Shown: positions 7,494 through 16,754, counted from the stretch's first letter. The stretch: 64,000 bases of DNA from Thiobacillus sp. (GCA_030692355.1 JAUYCF010000041.1:80105-144104); one strand, 5' to 3'. Made by a program: numbers and translations. The notes: generated from the sequence alone by a model not told the origin.

Positions 7494-8864
7494 TCAGCCC
7501 GGTTGTCGTTGTCGCCCCACCAGCCAGACCAGCAGCAAAACCGGCACCCCGATCAGCGCGGTGCCGGTGAAGAAACTCGCCCAGCCATAGGCATCAACGA
7601 ACTCGCCGGAAAAGCCGGCGATGAACTTGGGCAACAGCAGCATCACCGAGGTGAACAGCGCGTACTGCGTGGCCGAATACGCCTGGTTGACCAGGCTGGA
7701 CAGGTAGGCGACGAAGGCGCTGGAGGCGATGCCGGCCGACAGGTTGTCAGCCGAAATTGTGAACACCAGCGCGCCGACATCGTGCCCACGCCCGGCCAGC
7801 CACACGAACAGCAGGTTGGTCGCCGCCGACAGCACCGCGCCGAGGAACAGCGTGCGCATCACGCCCATGAGCATCACCAGCAGGCCACCCAGCCCGGCGC
7901 CGAGGATGGTCATGATCACGCCGTAGACCTTGGACACCGTCGCCACCTCGTCCTTGGTGAACCCCATTTCCTGGTAGAAGGGGTTGCTCATCACCCCCAT
8001 CACCACGTCGGAGATGCGGTACATCGAGATCAGTGCCAGCATCAGTACGGCCTGCCATTTGTAGCGCTGAATGAAGTCGATGAAGGGCGCCAGCACCGCG
8101 CTGTGGAACCACGCCGTGGCCGTCAGCAGCCAGCCGGATAACCCGGCGGCGGCAAAGCGTTCGCGTGTATGCGCTTCGCGCTCGACAGTCGAAATGGAGA
8201 TTTTCTTTTCCGGCTCGCGGATGGTCAGCGTGGTGAGAATGCCGACCGCCATCAGCGCCGCCATCACCGTGTACGCCACCTGCCATGGGCGGAAATCGTA
8301 GGTCGCCTCAGACGGGTCGAAGGCCGCCGCGATCCACAGCACCCCCGCACCCGCCGTGATCATCGCAATGCGATAGCCCGCCTGATAGGTCGCCGCCATC
8401 GCCCCCTGCTTCTCGATTTCCACCGCCTCGATGCGGTAGGCGTCGAGCGCGATGTCCTGCGTCGCCGAGGCGAACGCCACCGCCAGCGCCAGGTACACCA
8501 TGTGCGTCAGGTTCTGCGCCGGGTCGGTATTCGCCATTCCCAACAGTGCGGCGGCGATGCAGACCTGCGACAGCAGCAGCCACGCCCGCCGCTTGCCCAG
8601 CCGCGCCGTCAGGAAAGGCAGCGGCAGCCGGTCCACCAGCGGCGACCACAAAAACTTGAAGCCGTACGCCAGCCCCACCCAGGAGAGATGCCCGATCGTC
8701 GCGCGCGCAATGCCCGCCTCCGACAGCCAGAACGACAGCGTGCCCAGCACCAGCAGCAGCGGCAGCCCGGCGGAGAAGCCGAGAAACAGCATGCCGACGA
8801 CGCGCGGGTGAGTGTAGACCTTGAGGGCGGCAAGCCAGGGGTGGCCTGTTAGGGCGGAGGGCAT
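7494..8864 (-). CDS. ampG: AmpG-family muropeptide permease (MFS)
   Basis: Inner-membrane major-facilitator transporter, 456 residues with about 12-14 hydrophobic helices, matching AmpG: an early GFSAGLPLLLVLGTLSFWL segment, the MFS loop region RLGKRRAW, and SATQDIALDAYRIE. AmpG imports GlcNAc-anhydroMurNAc muropeptides for cell-wall recycling and indirectly controls AmpC beta-lactamase induction where that system exists. It stands between a toxin-antitoxin pair and the restriction island. A wall-recycling role fits the cell-shape genes further along, though they are not linked. Confidence 0.9.
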   Translation of the reverse strand: MPSALTGHPWLAALKVYTHPRVVGMLFLGFSAGLPLLLVLGTLSFWLSEAGIARATIGHLSWVGLAYGFKFLWSPLVDRLPLPFLTARLGKRRAWLLLSQVCIAAALLGMANTDPAQNLTHMVYLALAVAFASATQDIALDAYRIEAVEIEKQGAMAATYQAGYRIAMITAGAGVLWIAAAFDPSEATYDFRPWQVAYTVMAALMAVGILTTLTIREPEKKISISTVEREAHTRERFAAAGLSGWLLTATAWFHSAVLAPFIDFIQRYKWQAVLMLALISMYRISDVVMGVMSNPFYQEMGFTKDEVATVSKVYGVIMTILGAGLGGLLVMLMGVMRTLFLGAVLSAATNLLFVWLAGRGHDVGALVFTISADNLSAGIASSAFVAYLSSLVNQAYSATQYALFTSVMLLLPKFIAGFSGEFVDAYGWASFFTGTALIGVPVLLLVWLVGRQRQPG

Positions 8865-8916
8865 AAGATTGGTTGACTTTCGGTAAGCTAGTTGTTTATA
8901 TTGGGCACAAGTGGAT

Positions 8917-8957
8917 TGGGACTACCCGGTCGGCGTTGGGCTTCTGGGACTACCCGG
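8917..8957. repeat. Short direct repeat TGGGACTACCCGG
   Basis: Two exact 13-base copies (8917-8929 and 8945-8957) lie 28 bases apart in the gap between ampG and the DUF3800 gene, at the edge of the accessory island. They could be operator half-sites or a junction footprint. I see no other copy in the window. Confidence 0.45.
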
Positions 8958-8972
8958 AGGCCCTTCGACTTT

Positions 8973-9713
8973 CTAGGGGAACACTTTTAATCCAATCCCC
9001 GTTTTAATGCCATTGCCGTCCCGGCAAAACTTCTTTTCCAGCACAGCATGTGTACGGTTGATCTGTTCAGGCCGCAACACCGATAAGCCTATGGGGCGCG
9101 CAGTCAAATCCGCAAGCTGCATGCCTTCTGAATTGGTTCTCTTGTCCGCTACCACCAACTCAAACGGTAATGGCTTGTTGAAGATATTCCTTCCATCCCG
9201 GATACGGCGGAATTCAAGTTCCAGCTCGGCATCTTCCTTTGCGCCTCGTGCCTCGCAGACCAGATGCGTTAGCCGGCCGTCTTGTCCCATATTTTTCAGG
9301 TAACGGTAGATGCGTTCCAAGCCGAACTCCATCGCCAGATGGTAGGGGTGTTCTGGTGTGGCGTATCGGGCTTTCAATTTGTGCTTGTCGATTACTACCG
9401 CCACCAGCCTGAAATCGGCAGCCTCGATGATGTCAGTCAAGGTGTTCAGGAAGTGTTCCCGTGCCCCCTTGCCCAGCTTGGAAAACAGTCCCTTCTTTTT
9501 CCGGATATCGATCTCGTGCAGGATGGCCATGTCGTGGCCAAAGGTTTCGAATTTCAATCGGCGCACCGCTGGCGTCATCGCCTGGGCGTATTCGTCCTTG
9601 CGGAAAATGCAGAAGGACAGGACAAATATGGGGTACTCGGGGTCAATGGATACGAGGCTGTGGTCGCCGCTTTCGTCCACGTAGACGATGTAGTCGCTGA
9701 AAGCCGTCGTCAT
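8973..9713 (-). CDS. DUF3800 domain protein
   Basis: A 246-residue protein with the DUF3800 hallmarks: the N-terminal acidic motif YVDESGD and the C-terminal block QLADLTAR, which suggest a ribonuclease-H-like fold with a metal-binding acidic centre. DUF3800 proteins are common beside restriction enzymes and in mobile or defence islands, but their biochemical role is not established. The start overlaps the stop of the MmeI-like gene by four bases (ATGA), so it is co-translated with it, making an accessory or nuclease role in the same defence system plausible. This is inference. Confidence 0.85.
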   Translation of the reverse strand: MTTAFSDYIVYVDESGDHSLVSIDPEYPIFVLSFCIFRKDEYAQAMTPAVRRLKFETFGHDMAILHEIDIRKKKGLFSKLGKGAREHFLNTLTDIIEAADFRLVAVVIDKHKLKARYATPEHPYHLAMEFGLERIYRYLKNMGQDGRLTHLVCEARGAKEDAELELEFRRIRDGRNIFNKPLPFELVVADKRTNSEGMQLADLTARPIGLSVLRPEQINRTHAVLEKKFCRDGNGIKTGIGLKVFP

Positions 9714-12565
9714 GGGGCAATCGCGCCTTCTTCCTGAAGCGTTTTTGCCTTGTTGGTGCGTTTTTTTGCGGCCGTTTGAGGCAGCAGCGACGTCAATGTC
9801 TGGTAACGCGCGAACAGAAACGCCACCCGCTCGGCGTCGGACTTGAAGCCGGATTTTCCGTAGGCCTTGTCCACCGCGGCGTCGAGTTTCTGGTGCGCTT
9901 TCAACAGCGCGGGCGGCATGGAGAGCGGGTCGTAGAGGTCACCCAGCGTCGAGCCGGGGAATTGCGCGCGGGCGTCGAGCACGGCTTGTGCGGCGGCTTC
10001 GATGGCCTGCCGGCCTTTGTCGGCCGGGGCGTCGGGCCAGGGGAAGTTGTTGTAGACGATGCCGGCGGAGTAGCGGTAATCACTTTTCAGGCGGCCGCAC
10101 ACCGAACGCACCCAAGCCATGTGCATGGTCGAGGTCAGCACGCCGAAGTGGTAGAGGGTGGCGTGGGGGACGATCTTCACCAGATTGCTGCTCAAGGTAT
10201 CCGGGTGCATGAATCCGATGGGAATCCAATCCCGGCGTTCCGAGGAGACTTCTGGAATCAACAGGTAGGTCGACGCCGGCATGTTCTCGACATGGAAACG
10301 CGTCGGCGTATCGGCGAGCTTCTGCGTCGGCGGCGACTTGCTCGCCAGCCGGAACTGCCTGACGGCCTCCACGCGTTTCATCGCCTCGGGCATCTGGCGC
10401 AGTTCGTTGGGCGGGCAGTCGCCCAGCCACAGGCACCAGCGCTGGTAGCCGTTGATGAACTCGTCCGCGCCCAGCCAGCGGCGGAACCACTTTTCGACCT
10501 GTGGCTCGCGGCGCAGGAATTCGGCTTTCTCGTCGTCGCTGAACAGGTAGTGGCCGCCGTCGATGGGCTTGTTGCCAATGCCGATTCCCGGCACCGGGCA
10601 GATCGGCGTGCGGCGGTTCTCCAGCACCACATCCGGCGCATCCACCAGATACGGATTGATGTTGGCCGCTGGCAGGGCGTGCGGCTCGCCCCGGATATCT
10701 GCGTATTCGTAAATGGTTTTCCCGGCCACATCGCCGAGGCCGAAGCCGACGATGACGCAGTGCACCGCGGCCTTGCCGCGCGCCTCGTTGCTCCACGAAA
10801 AAGTGCGGTGGGCGAAGTGGATTTTTACCCCCTGATTCAGCAGCCAGCCCCACAGCGCGCCGACTTGTTCGCCCTGGGTGATGGAGTTGGTCGAGACGAA
10901 GGCGGCGCGGATACCGTCGTTGCGCGGCGCATCAATCCATTTGCCGGCGTCCGGATCGCCACGCCCCTGCGGGTCTCGCGATGACGCCGACATATAGCGC
11001 GCCGCCTTCACATACCACGCCGCGACAAAATCCAGCAGGCCGGCATTGCCGACGCCTTCGAACACCGCGCGAGCGTCGGCGCGCTGGGCGTCGTCCATGA
11101 ACTTGGCGCCGACGAACGGCGGGTTTCCCATCACGTAGCTCGCCCGTTCCGCCGGCAGCACGTCGTTCCAGTCGAGCGTGAGCGCGTTGCCGTGGACGAT
11201 TTTCGGGCTGGTCTTCAAGGGAATGCGGGCGAAATACATGCCGAATTCCTCGCTCACCTTGAGGTTCATCTGGTGGTCGGCCAGCCACAGTGCGACCTGG
11301 GCGATTTGCGCGGGGAACTCCTCGATTTCGATGCCGTGGAACTGGTCGACGTCCAGCGCGATCATCTGGTGCACGTCGAGCGCGAGCTGGCCGGTGGTAT
11401 GGGCGGCGCGCAGCAGTTCCAGCTCCAGTTGCCGCAACTCGCGGTAGGCGATGACCAGAAAATTGCCGCAGCCGCAGGCGGGGTCGAAGAAGGTGAGGTT
11501 GCGTAGCTTTTTGTGAAACTCGAACAGCTTGTTCTTGTTGCCCTTGATCTTGTGGAACTCGGCCCACAACGCATCGAGGAACAGCGGCTTGATGAGCTTC
11601 TGGATGTTTTCCTCGCTGGTGTAGTGCGCGCCCAGGTTGCGCCGCGCCTTGTCGTCCATGATCGACTGGAACAACGCACCGAAGATGGCGGGCGAGATTG
11701 CGGCCCAATCCAGCGCGCAGCAATCGAGCAGTGCATCGCGCATGGCCGCATCGAAAGCGGCGATGGGTAGCGGCTCCTCGAACAGCTTGCCGTTCACATA
11801 GGGAAAGGCGGCGGTCTGTTCGTCGAGATTTTTCGAGCGCTTGTCTTCCGGCGTGTTCAGCGTCTGAAAGTACTGCGTCAATTGCGCGCCGAGATCGGAA
11901 CCATCCTGCGCGGTGCGCTCGTCGAGCCAGATCCGGAAACTGCCGGCGGGCTGGAAGATGCCGGTGTCCTCGGCGAACAGACAGAACAGCAGGCGCACCA
12001 GCAGGACTTCCAGCGGGTGGCCTTCGTAGCCGCTGGCGCGGAGCCGGTCGTGCAGCTTGCCCATGCGCTCGGCGGCCTTGATGTTGACTGGGTTTTGCGG
12101 CGCGATGACCTGGGTGCGATAGCCCGCGACGAAGGCAAAATGCTTGATGCGCTTGTGCAGGTCGGCGAGCTTGAATTCGGCCTCGCTACCGTCTTCCAGA
12201 TCGTAGAGCCGAAAGCGCTCGAAGTCGGACACCAGGATGTAGCGCGGCAGATCGCGCTCGGCGATGCCGTCGAAGTAGTCCGCGGCCTGCGCGAAGGCGC
12301 GGTTGAGGTCGGCACCGCGACTTTTGTGCTCGATCAGAAGCATGCCTTTCCAGAAGGCGTCGATGCGGCCGTGCTTGAGCTTTTCGCCCGCGCGCGTCAT
12401 GGCGACCTGCTTCTCGAAAATGGCGACGCGCTTGCGCTCGATGCCGAACACGGCGAAAAAATCGTTCCAGAAGCTTTGCGCTTCGGCGCGTTCGGATTCT
12501 TCGTCAATCCACCTTTTCGAGAATTCGTGGGCGCGGCTGCGGATTTCGTTCCAGCTAAGTGGCAT
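9710..12565 (-). CDS. MmeI-like type IIL restriction-modification enzyme
   Basis: Single-chain restriction endonuclease and N6-adenine methyltransferase, 951 residues. The N-terminal nuclease has the PD-(D/E)XK set D69, E79, K81 (RIDAFWKGMLLIEHKSRG), the spacing known for MmeI. A helical linker follows, then methyltransferase motif I FDPACGCGNFL (360-370) and motif IV NPPF (481-484), and a C-terminal target-recognition half. All key residues are intact, so both activities are predicted. Residues about 526-551 look like an in-frame palindromic-repeat insertion between motif IV and the conserved AFVSTNSITQGEQ. Its start overlaps the DinD fragment by 11 bases, and its stop overlaps the DUF3800 start. 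The recognition site cannot be read by eye. Confidence 0.9.
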   Translation of the reverse strand: MPLSWNEIRSRAHEFSKRWIDEESERAEAQSFWNDFFAVFGIERKRVAIFEKQVAMTRAGEKLKHGRIDAFWKGMLLIEHKSRGADLNRAFAQAADYFDGIAERDLPRYILVSDFERFRLYDLEDGSEAEFKLADLHKRIKHFAFVAGYRTQVIAPQNPVNIKAAERMGKLHDRLRASGYEGHPLEVLLVRLLFCLFAEDTGIFQPAGSFRIWLDERTAQDGSDLGAQLTQYFQTLNTPEDKRSKNLDEQTAAFPYVNGKLFEEPLPIAAFDAAMRDALLDCCALDWAAISPAIFGALFQSIMDDKARRNLGAHYTSEENIQKLIKPLFLDALWAEFHKIKGNKNKLFEFHKKLRNLTFFDPACGCGNFLVIAYRELRQLELELLRAAHTTGQLALDVHQMIALDVDQFHGIEIEEFPAQIAQVALWLADHQMNLKVSEEFGMYFARIPLKTSPKIVHGNALTLDWNDVLPAERASYVMGNPPFVGAKFMDDAQRADARAVFEGVGNAGLLDFVAAWYVKAARYMSASSRDPQGRGDPDAGKWIDAPRNDGIRAAFVSTNSITQGEQVGALWGWLLNQGVKIHFAHRTFSWSNEARGKAAVHCVIVGFGLGDVAGKTIYEYADIRGEPHALPAANINPYLVDAPDVVLENRRTPICPVPGIGIGNKPIDGGHYLFSDDEKAEFLRREPQVEKWFRRWLGADEFINGYQRWCLWLGDCPPNELRQMPEAMKRVEAVRQFRLASKSPPTQKLADTPTRFHVENMPASTYLLIPEVSSERRDWIPIGFMHPDTLSSNLVKIVPHATLYHFGVLTSTMHMAWVRSVCGRLKSDYRYSAGIVYNNFPWPDAPADKGRQAIEAAAQAVLDARAQFPGSTLGDLYDPLSMPPALLKAHQKLDAAVDKAYGKSGFKSDAERVAFLFARYQTLTSLLPQTAAKKRTNKAKTLQEEGAIAP
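10913..10990. repeat. Palindromic repeat inserted in frame in the MmeI-like gene
   Basis: This 78-bp stretch has loosely inverted ends (top strand CGTCGTTGCGCGGCG against CTCGCGATGACG) and resembles the dispersed 'CGTCATTGCGAG...GGCAATCC' family seen at 61909-61935. It encodes a hydrophilic insert with RDPQGRGDPDAGKW and IDAPRNDG, typical of translated palindromic repeats. It keeps the frame open. Confidence 0.5.
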
Positions 12566-12740
12566 GGTTGTTATCGATTTCCGGCTTGCGCGGGTCGCCG
12601 TTCTGGGCGATGAGGTCGCAGGCGGAGCGGGAGAGTTGATAGTCCAGCACGATCTGGACGGCGCCCTTGCCGCCGGCGATCATTTTGCCGGCGCCGGCAA
12701 AGTGATGCTCCGGATTATTTCCTGAGATGGTTTGGGTCAT
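12555..12740 (-). pseudogene. Fragment of a DinD-like (DNA-damage-inducible D) protein
   Basis: A 61-codon frame whose central part (PEHHFAGAGKMIAGGKGA ... QLSRSACDLIAQNGDPRKPEI) matches from memory the conserved middle of the DinD/BRO-related family, normally about 270-290 residues. Both ends of the family are missing: the frame begins mid-domain and ends in an unrelated DNNHAT tail. The ATG overlaps the stop of the preceding remnant (ATGA), and the stop overlaps the MmeI-like start by 11 bases, so it is still translatable and may serve mainly as a coupling leader. An alternative is a genuine small protein. Confidence 0.6.
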
Positions 12741-12865
12741 TCAGCGGGGTCGGTGATCTGTCCCGCATCCGCCGCTGCCTTGAGCGCATTCAGGTTGCGG
12801 AGCAGTGCAATCTTTTCGGAAAATTCGATCATGTCGCTGACGTAAAAGCACCATTCACGCGACAC
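12737..12865 (-). pseudogene. Truncated HepT-like (DUF86/HEPN) toxin remnant
   Basis: A 42-codon frame starting with GTG inside the end of the nucleotidyltransferase gene. Its first 17 or so residues (SREWCFYVSDMIEFSEKI) match the usual N-terminus of DUF86 HEPN toxins that follow mntA genes. After that the sequence diverges (LNALKAAADAGQITDPAE) and stops; full-length HepT is about 110-140 residues and carries an RX4-6H active site, which is absent. So the toxin half of this pair appears lost. Confidence 0.55.
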
Positions 12866-13148
12866 GGGCGGCTTCCTTCTCGATGTGGGGGCGGAGTTCC
12901 GGGCGCAATGCCTTGTCGGTGACCAGATCGACCGGGCAGCCGAGCAGGTCTTCCAGGTAAAACTGCAAGCCGAAATAGCGGTCGGAGGTGGCCGGGCCGT
13001 CGAATTCAACCAGGATGTCGACGTCGCTTTTTTCGCGTGCCTCATCGCGCACGGTGGAACCAAAGAGCGACAGATGCCGCACGCCAAAGCGCTGGCGCAT
13101 CGTCTCCTTGTGGTCCTGCAGCAGATGCAGTGCGGTCTGTTTTTTCAT
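12855..13148 (-). CDS. MntA-like minimal nucleotidyltransferase (antitoxin of MntA/HepT)
   Basis: A 97-residue minimal nucleotidyltransferase with the pol-beta motif LFGSTVRDEAREKSDVDILVEF: the GS dyad and the two catalytic Asp residues of DVD are intact. In studied pairs MntA AMPylates and silences the HEPN RNase HepT. The start at 13148 (MKKQTALHLL) fits family length and has a GAGG site upstream; an open frame extends to 13193 but would run into xth. Its expected partner downstream is truncated, leaving an apparently orphan antitoxin. Confidence 0.8.
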   Translation of the reverse strand: MKKQTALHLLQDHKETMRQRFGVRHLSLFGSTVRDEAREKSDVDILVEFDGPATSDRYFGLQFYLEDLLGCPVDLVTDKALRPELRPHIEKEAARVA

Positions 13149-13167
13149 CGTGGCCTCGATGGGGAGC

Positions 13168-13962
13168 TTAAGCCTTGTAATCGTAATCGACAATCAGCGG
13201 CGCATGGTCGGAAAAGCGCTGGTTCTTGTAGACGCTGGCGGAAGTCGCCCTGGCCGCGATGCCGGGCGTGGCAATCTGGTAGTCGATGCGCCAGCCGACA
13301 TTCCTGGCATACGCCTGGCCGCGGTTGCTCCACCAGGTGTAGGCCTCGCCGGTGTGCTCGGGGTAGAGGCTGCGGTAGACGTCGACCCAGCCGAGTTCGT
13401 CGAACAGGCGCGTCATCCAGGCGCGCTCTTCGGGCAGGAAGCCGGAGTTCTTCTGGTTGGATTTCCAGTTCTTGAGGTCGATTTCACGGTGGGCGATGTT
13501 CCAGTCGCCGCAGATGACGATTTCGCGGCCGGATTTGATCAAGGCTTCGAGGCGCGGGAAGAAGGCTTCCAGGAAGCGGTACTTGGCAATCTGGCGTTCT
13601 TCGCTGCTGGAGCCGGAGGGCTGGTAGAGCGAGATGACGGCCAGATTGCCACCGCTTTGATTATCAAGGTCGGCCTCGATGTAGCGGCCTTCGGCATCGA
13701 ACTCGGGTACGCCGAGGCCTTCGATGATCTGCTGCGGCGCCTGGCGGGTGTAGACGCCGACGCCGCTGTAGCCTTTTTTCTCGGCATGGTGGAAGGCGCC
13801 GGTGAGACCGCCGCACTGGATGAACCCGGGTTTGAGATCGGCGGCCTGCGCCTTGAGCTCCTGCACGCAGACGACGTCGGCGTTCTGGGTGGGCAGCCAG
13901 TCGAAGAAACCCTTGGTGGCGGCGGAACGGATGCCGTTGAGGTTGGCCGATATAATTCGCAT
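13168..13962 (-). CDS. xth: Exodeoxyribonuclease III
   Basis: AP endonuclease and 3'-5' exonuclease of base-excision repair, 264 residues. Family motifs are visible: [13 protein letters not shown] at the start, the metal-binding Glu in [21 protein letters not shown] in the middle, and the terminal [11 protein letters not shown] with the catalytic Asp-His pair. The start is ATG 13962 rather than the TTG three bases upstream. It is divergent from pyrE with only 26 bases between the starts, so promoters must lie within the two coding regions. Confidence 0.95.
   Translation of the reverse strand: MRIISANLNGIRSAATKGFFDWLPTQNADVVCVQELKAQAADLKPGFIQCGGLTGAFHHAEKKGYSGVGVYTRQAPQQIIEGLGVPEFDAEGRYIEADLDNQSGGNLAVISLYQPSGSSSEERQIAKYRFLEAFFPRLEALIKSGREIVICGDWNIAHREIDLKNWKSNQKNSGFLPEERAWMTRLFDELGWVDVYRSLYPEHTGEAYTWWSNRGQAYARNVGWRIDYQIATPGIAARATSASVYKNQRFSDHAPLIVDYDYKA
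13951..13956 (+). promoter_or_regulatory. Candidate -10 box for pyrE
   Basis: A perfect TATAAT lies 33 bases upstream of the pyrE ATG, inside the first codons of the divergent xth gene. I do not see a convincing -35 hexamer at the usual spacing, so the assignment rests on the -10 element and position alone. Confidence 0.4.
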
Positions 13963-13988
13963 CAAGATTGATTCAAGAAATTAGAAAA

Positions 13989-14627
13989 ATGTCCGATTAC
14001 AAAGCCGAGTTTGTGGAATTCGCCATTGCCTCGAATGTGTTGTGTTTTGGCGAGTTCAAGACCAAGGCGGGGCGCATGAGCCCCTATTTTTTCAACGCGG
14101 GACTGTTCAACGACGGCGACAAGCTGCGCCGGCTGGGCGAATTTTACGCGAAAGCCATTGTCGACTCGGGCATCGCGTTCGACGTGCTGTTCGGCCCGGC
14201 CTACAAGGGCATTCCGCTGGCGGCGAGCATTGCGATCGCGCTGGCGGGGATGGGCAGGAACGTGCCGTTTGCGTACAACCGCAAGGAAGCCAAGGATCAC
14301 GGCGAAGGCGGCACGGTGGTCGGCGCGAAACTGCAGGGCCGCGTGCTGATCGTGGACGATGTGATTTCCGCGGGCACCTCGGTGCGCGAGTCGGTGGACC
14401 TGATCCGCCACGCCGGTGCCGAACCGGCTGGGGTGGTGATCGCGCTGGACCGCATGGAGCGCGGCAGCGGCGACAAGTCGGCGGTGCAGGAAGTGCGCGA
14501 GCAATATGACATTCCGGTGGTGGCCGTGGTCACGCTGGACAATCTGGTGGAGTTTCTGGAACGCGATGCAGACAGACAACAAGAATTGCAGGCCGTGGCA
14601 GACTACCGTGCGAGGTATGGCGTATAG
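13989..14627 (+). CDS. pyrE: Orotate phosphoribosyltransferase
   Basis: Joins orotate to PRPP to give OMP in pyrimidine synthesis. The 212 residues are close to the E. coli length (213). The PRPP-binding motif [13 protein letters not shown] and the flexible-loop region [15 protein letters not shown] are intact. ATG 13989 (MSDYKAEF) is preferred over an upstream in-frame start because the family begins here. Its stop overlaps the next gene by 11 bases. The divergence from xth is a common betaproteobacterial arrangement. Confidence 0.95.
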   Translation: MSDYKAEFVEFAIASNVLCFGEFKTKAGRMSPYFFNAGLFNDGDKLRRLGEFYAKAIVDSGIAFDVLFGPAYKGIPLAASIAIALAGMGRNVPFAYNRKEAKDHGEGGTVVGAKLQGRVLIVDDVISAGTSVRESVDLIRHAGAEPAGVVIALDRMERGSGDKSAVQEVREQYDIPVVAVVTLDNLVEFLERDADRQQELQAVADYRARYGV

Positions 14628-15213
14628 CGCGCTGGCAACTGCTTTGCTGCTGAGCGCGGGCGCGGCGCACGCCCAGACATACCGCTGGGTGGACGGCAAC
14701 GGCCGCGTGCATTACAGCGATACGCCGCCGACGACCTTTCAGAAAAGCGGCGGCGCCGAGTTGAGCAAACAGGGCAACGTCATCCGGCGCACGCAATCGG
14801 AGGCCGAGCGTCAGGCCGAGGCCGAGCGTCGGGCCGAGCAGAAGCGCATCGAGGTGGAACAGGGCAAGCAGGCACAGCTCGATCGCGCACTGACCCAGAC
14901 CTATACCACCGAAGCGGAAATCGACCTGGCGCGCGACCGTGCGCTGGAGCATCACAAACTGGCGATCAGGGGGGCTGAAATCCGCGGCAAGGCGGTGGAA
15001 GCGAACCTGGCGGAATTGAAGGCGCGTATCGCCAATATCGAAAAGGCGGGCCGCCCGGTTTCGCCCAACCTGAAGGAACAACTGGATCAGGCTACACGGG
15101 AAAGCCTGGACTTGAAGCGCACCATCCTCAACAACGAAGAGGCGATGGTGCAGGTGGGCGAGAAATATGCGGCCGACAAGGTGCGGTTCCGGGAACTGAC
15201 GGGCAGGCCGTAA
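14617..15213 (+). CDS. DUF4124-type secreted coiled-coil protein
   Basis: A 198-residue protein with a signal peptide (cleavage near AHA-Q) followed by the DUF4124 motif [18 protein letters not shown], then a long charged helix rich in Glu, Arg and Ala that is probably a coiled coil. DUF4124 proteins are periplasmic with unknown function. The start at 14617 overlaps the pyrE 3' end; a GTG nine bases upstream is an alternative. A strong terminator follows, so pyrE and this gene probably form one transcript. Confidence 0.75.
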   Translation: MAYSALATALLLSAGAAHAQTYRWVDGNGRVHYSDTPPTTFQKSGGAELSKQGNVIRRTQSEAERQAEAERRAEQKRIEVEQGKQAQLDRALTQTYTTEAEIDLARDRALEHHKLAIRGAEIRGKAVEANLAELKARIANIEKAGRPVSPNLKEQLDQATRESLDLKRTILNNEEAMVQVGEKYAADKVRFRELTGRP

Positions 15214-15271
15214 GCGGTAAAGAGGTTCCACGCCACGCAGCGGTGGCAGCGATTCAAAGAGATGGAAGTTG

Positions 15272-15309
15272 AAGCGAACGGGACGGGTATCCGGCCCGTT
15301 CGCTTTTTT
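15272..15309 (+). terminator. Rho-independent terminator after the DUF4124 gene
   Basis: An 11-bp perfect stem (AAGCGAACGGG / CCCGTTCGCTT) with a 12-base loop is followed by a run of six T (15304-15309). It ends the pyrE transcript just before the convergent gatB stop. The reverse strand lacks a T-run of the same quality. Confidence 0.85.
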
Positions 15310-15311
15310 GC

Positions 15312-16754
15312 TTACTGTAGTTTTGTTTTCAGCAACTCGTTGACCTGCGCCGGATTGGCTTTGCCGCGGCTGGCCTTCATCACCTGTCCCACCAGGGCGT
15401 TGAAGGCCTTCTCTTTGCCGGAGCGGAATTCCTCGACCGATTTCGGGTTGGCGGCGAGCACGTCGTCGACGATCTTTTCCAGTTCGCCGGAATCGGACAT
15501 CTGCTTCAAACCGCGCGCCTCGATGATGGCGTCGACCTCGCCGGCGCCTTCCCACAGCCCTTCGAACACCTGTTTGGCGAGCTTGCCGGAGAGCGTGCCG
15601 TCCTGGATGCGGGCGATCAGCGTGCCGAGTTGAGTGGCCGAGACCGGACTTTGCGCGATGTCGAGTTCGGCCTTGTTCAGCGCAGCCGAGAGTTCGCCCA
15701 TCACCCAGTTGGCGGCCAGCTTGCCCTGGCCGCAGGCGCGGGCGGCTGCCTCGAAGAAATCGGCGAGCGCGCGCGAACCCGTCAGCACCGCCGCGTCGTA
15801 GGCCGATACGCCATAGTCGGCCTGAAAGCGTGCCTGCATCGCGGCCGGAAGTTCGGGCAGGCCGGCGCGCACCGCTTCGATCCAGTCCTCGTCGAGCTTC
15901 ACCGGCAACAGGTCGGGGTCGGGGAAGTAGCGGTAATCGTGCGCGTCTTCCTTGCTGCGCATCATGCGCGTCTCGCCGGTGTCGGGGTCGAACAGCACCG
16001 TGGCCTGCTCGATGCGGCCGCCGTCTTCCAGCGTCCCGATCTGCCAGCGGACTTCGTAGTCGATCGCCTGCTGCAGAAACTTGAAGGAGTTGAGGTTCTT
16101 GATTTCGCGGCGGGTGCCGAATTCGGCCTGCCCGACCGGGCGCACCGAGACGTTGGCGTCGACGCGGAAACTGCCTTCCTGCATGTTGCCGTCGCAGATG
16201 CCGATCCAGGTTACCAGCGTGTGCAGCGCGCGGGCGTAGGCCACAGCCTCGGCACTGGAGCGCATTTCCGGCTCGGAGACAATTTCCAGCAGCGGGGTGC
16301 CGGCGCGGTTGAGGTCGATTCCGGTCATGCCGTGGAAATCCTCGTGCAGCGATTTGCCGGCGTCCTCTTCCATGTGGGCGCGGGTGAGGTGGATGGTTCT
16401 TTCTTCACCCTCGACCACGATCTTCAGCGTCCCACCCTCGACGATGGGCTTGGCCAGCTGGCTGATCTGGTAGCCCTTGGGCAGGTCGGGGTAGAAGTAG
16501 TTCTTGCGGTCGAACACGTTGACGCGGTTGAGCGTGGCGTCGACCGCCAGGCCGAACCGGATCGCGCATTCCACCGCTTTTTTGTTCAGCACCGGCAGCA
16601 CGCCGGGCAGCGCGACGTCGACCGCGCTCGCCTGGGTGTTGGGCGCCGCGCCGAAGGCGGTGCTGCTTCCCGAGAAAATCTTGGAACGGGTGGCGAGCTG
16701 GGTATGGACTTCCAGCCCGATGACCGTTTCCCAGTTATCGTGGCCCCGCTTCAT
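15312..16754 (-). CDS. gatB: Aspartyl/glutamyl-tRNA amidotransferase subunit B
   Basis: Kinase/transamidase core of the GatCAB complex that converts misacylated Glu-tRNA(Gln) and/or Asp-tRNA(Asn) to the amides. The 480 residues begin [14 protein letters not shown] and include [27 protein letters not shown] and [16 protein letters not shown], with a YqeY-like helical tail at the end. ATG 16754 overlaps the gatA stop by four bases. The large open frame continuing upstream is an antisense shadow of gatA. Confidence 0.97.
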   Translation of the reverse strand: MKRGHDNWETVIGLEVHTQLATRSKIFSGSSTAFGAAPNTQASAVDVALPGVLPVLNKKAVECAIRFGLAVDATLNRVNVFDRKNYFYPDLPKGYQISQLAKPIVEGGTLKIVVEGEERTIHLTRAHMEEDAGKSLHEDFHGMTGIDLNRAGTPLLEIVSEPEMRSSAEAVAYARALHTLVTWIGICDGNMQEGSFRVDANVSVRPVGQAEFGTRREIKNLNSFKFLQQAIDYEVRWQIGTLEDGGRIEQATVLFDPDTGETRMMRSKEDAHDYRYFPDPDLLPVKLDEDWIEAVRAGLPELPAAMQARFQADYGVSAYDAAVLTGSRALADFFEAAARACGQGKLAANWVMGELSAALNKAELDIAQSPVSATQLGTLIARIQDGTLSGKLAKQVFEGLWEGAGEVDAIIEARGLKQMSDSGELEKIVDDVLAANPKSVEEFRSGKEKAFNALVGQVMKASRGKANPAQVNELLKTKLQ

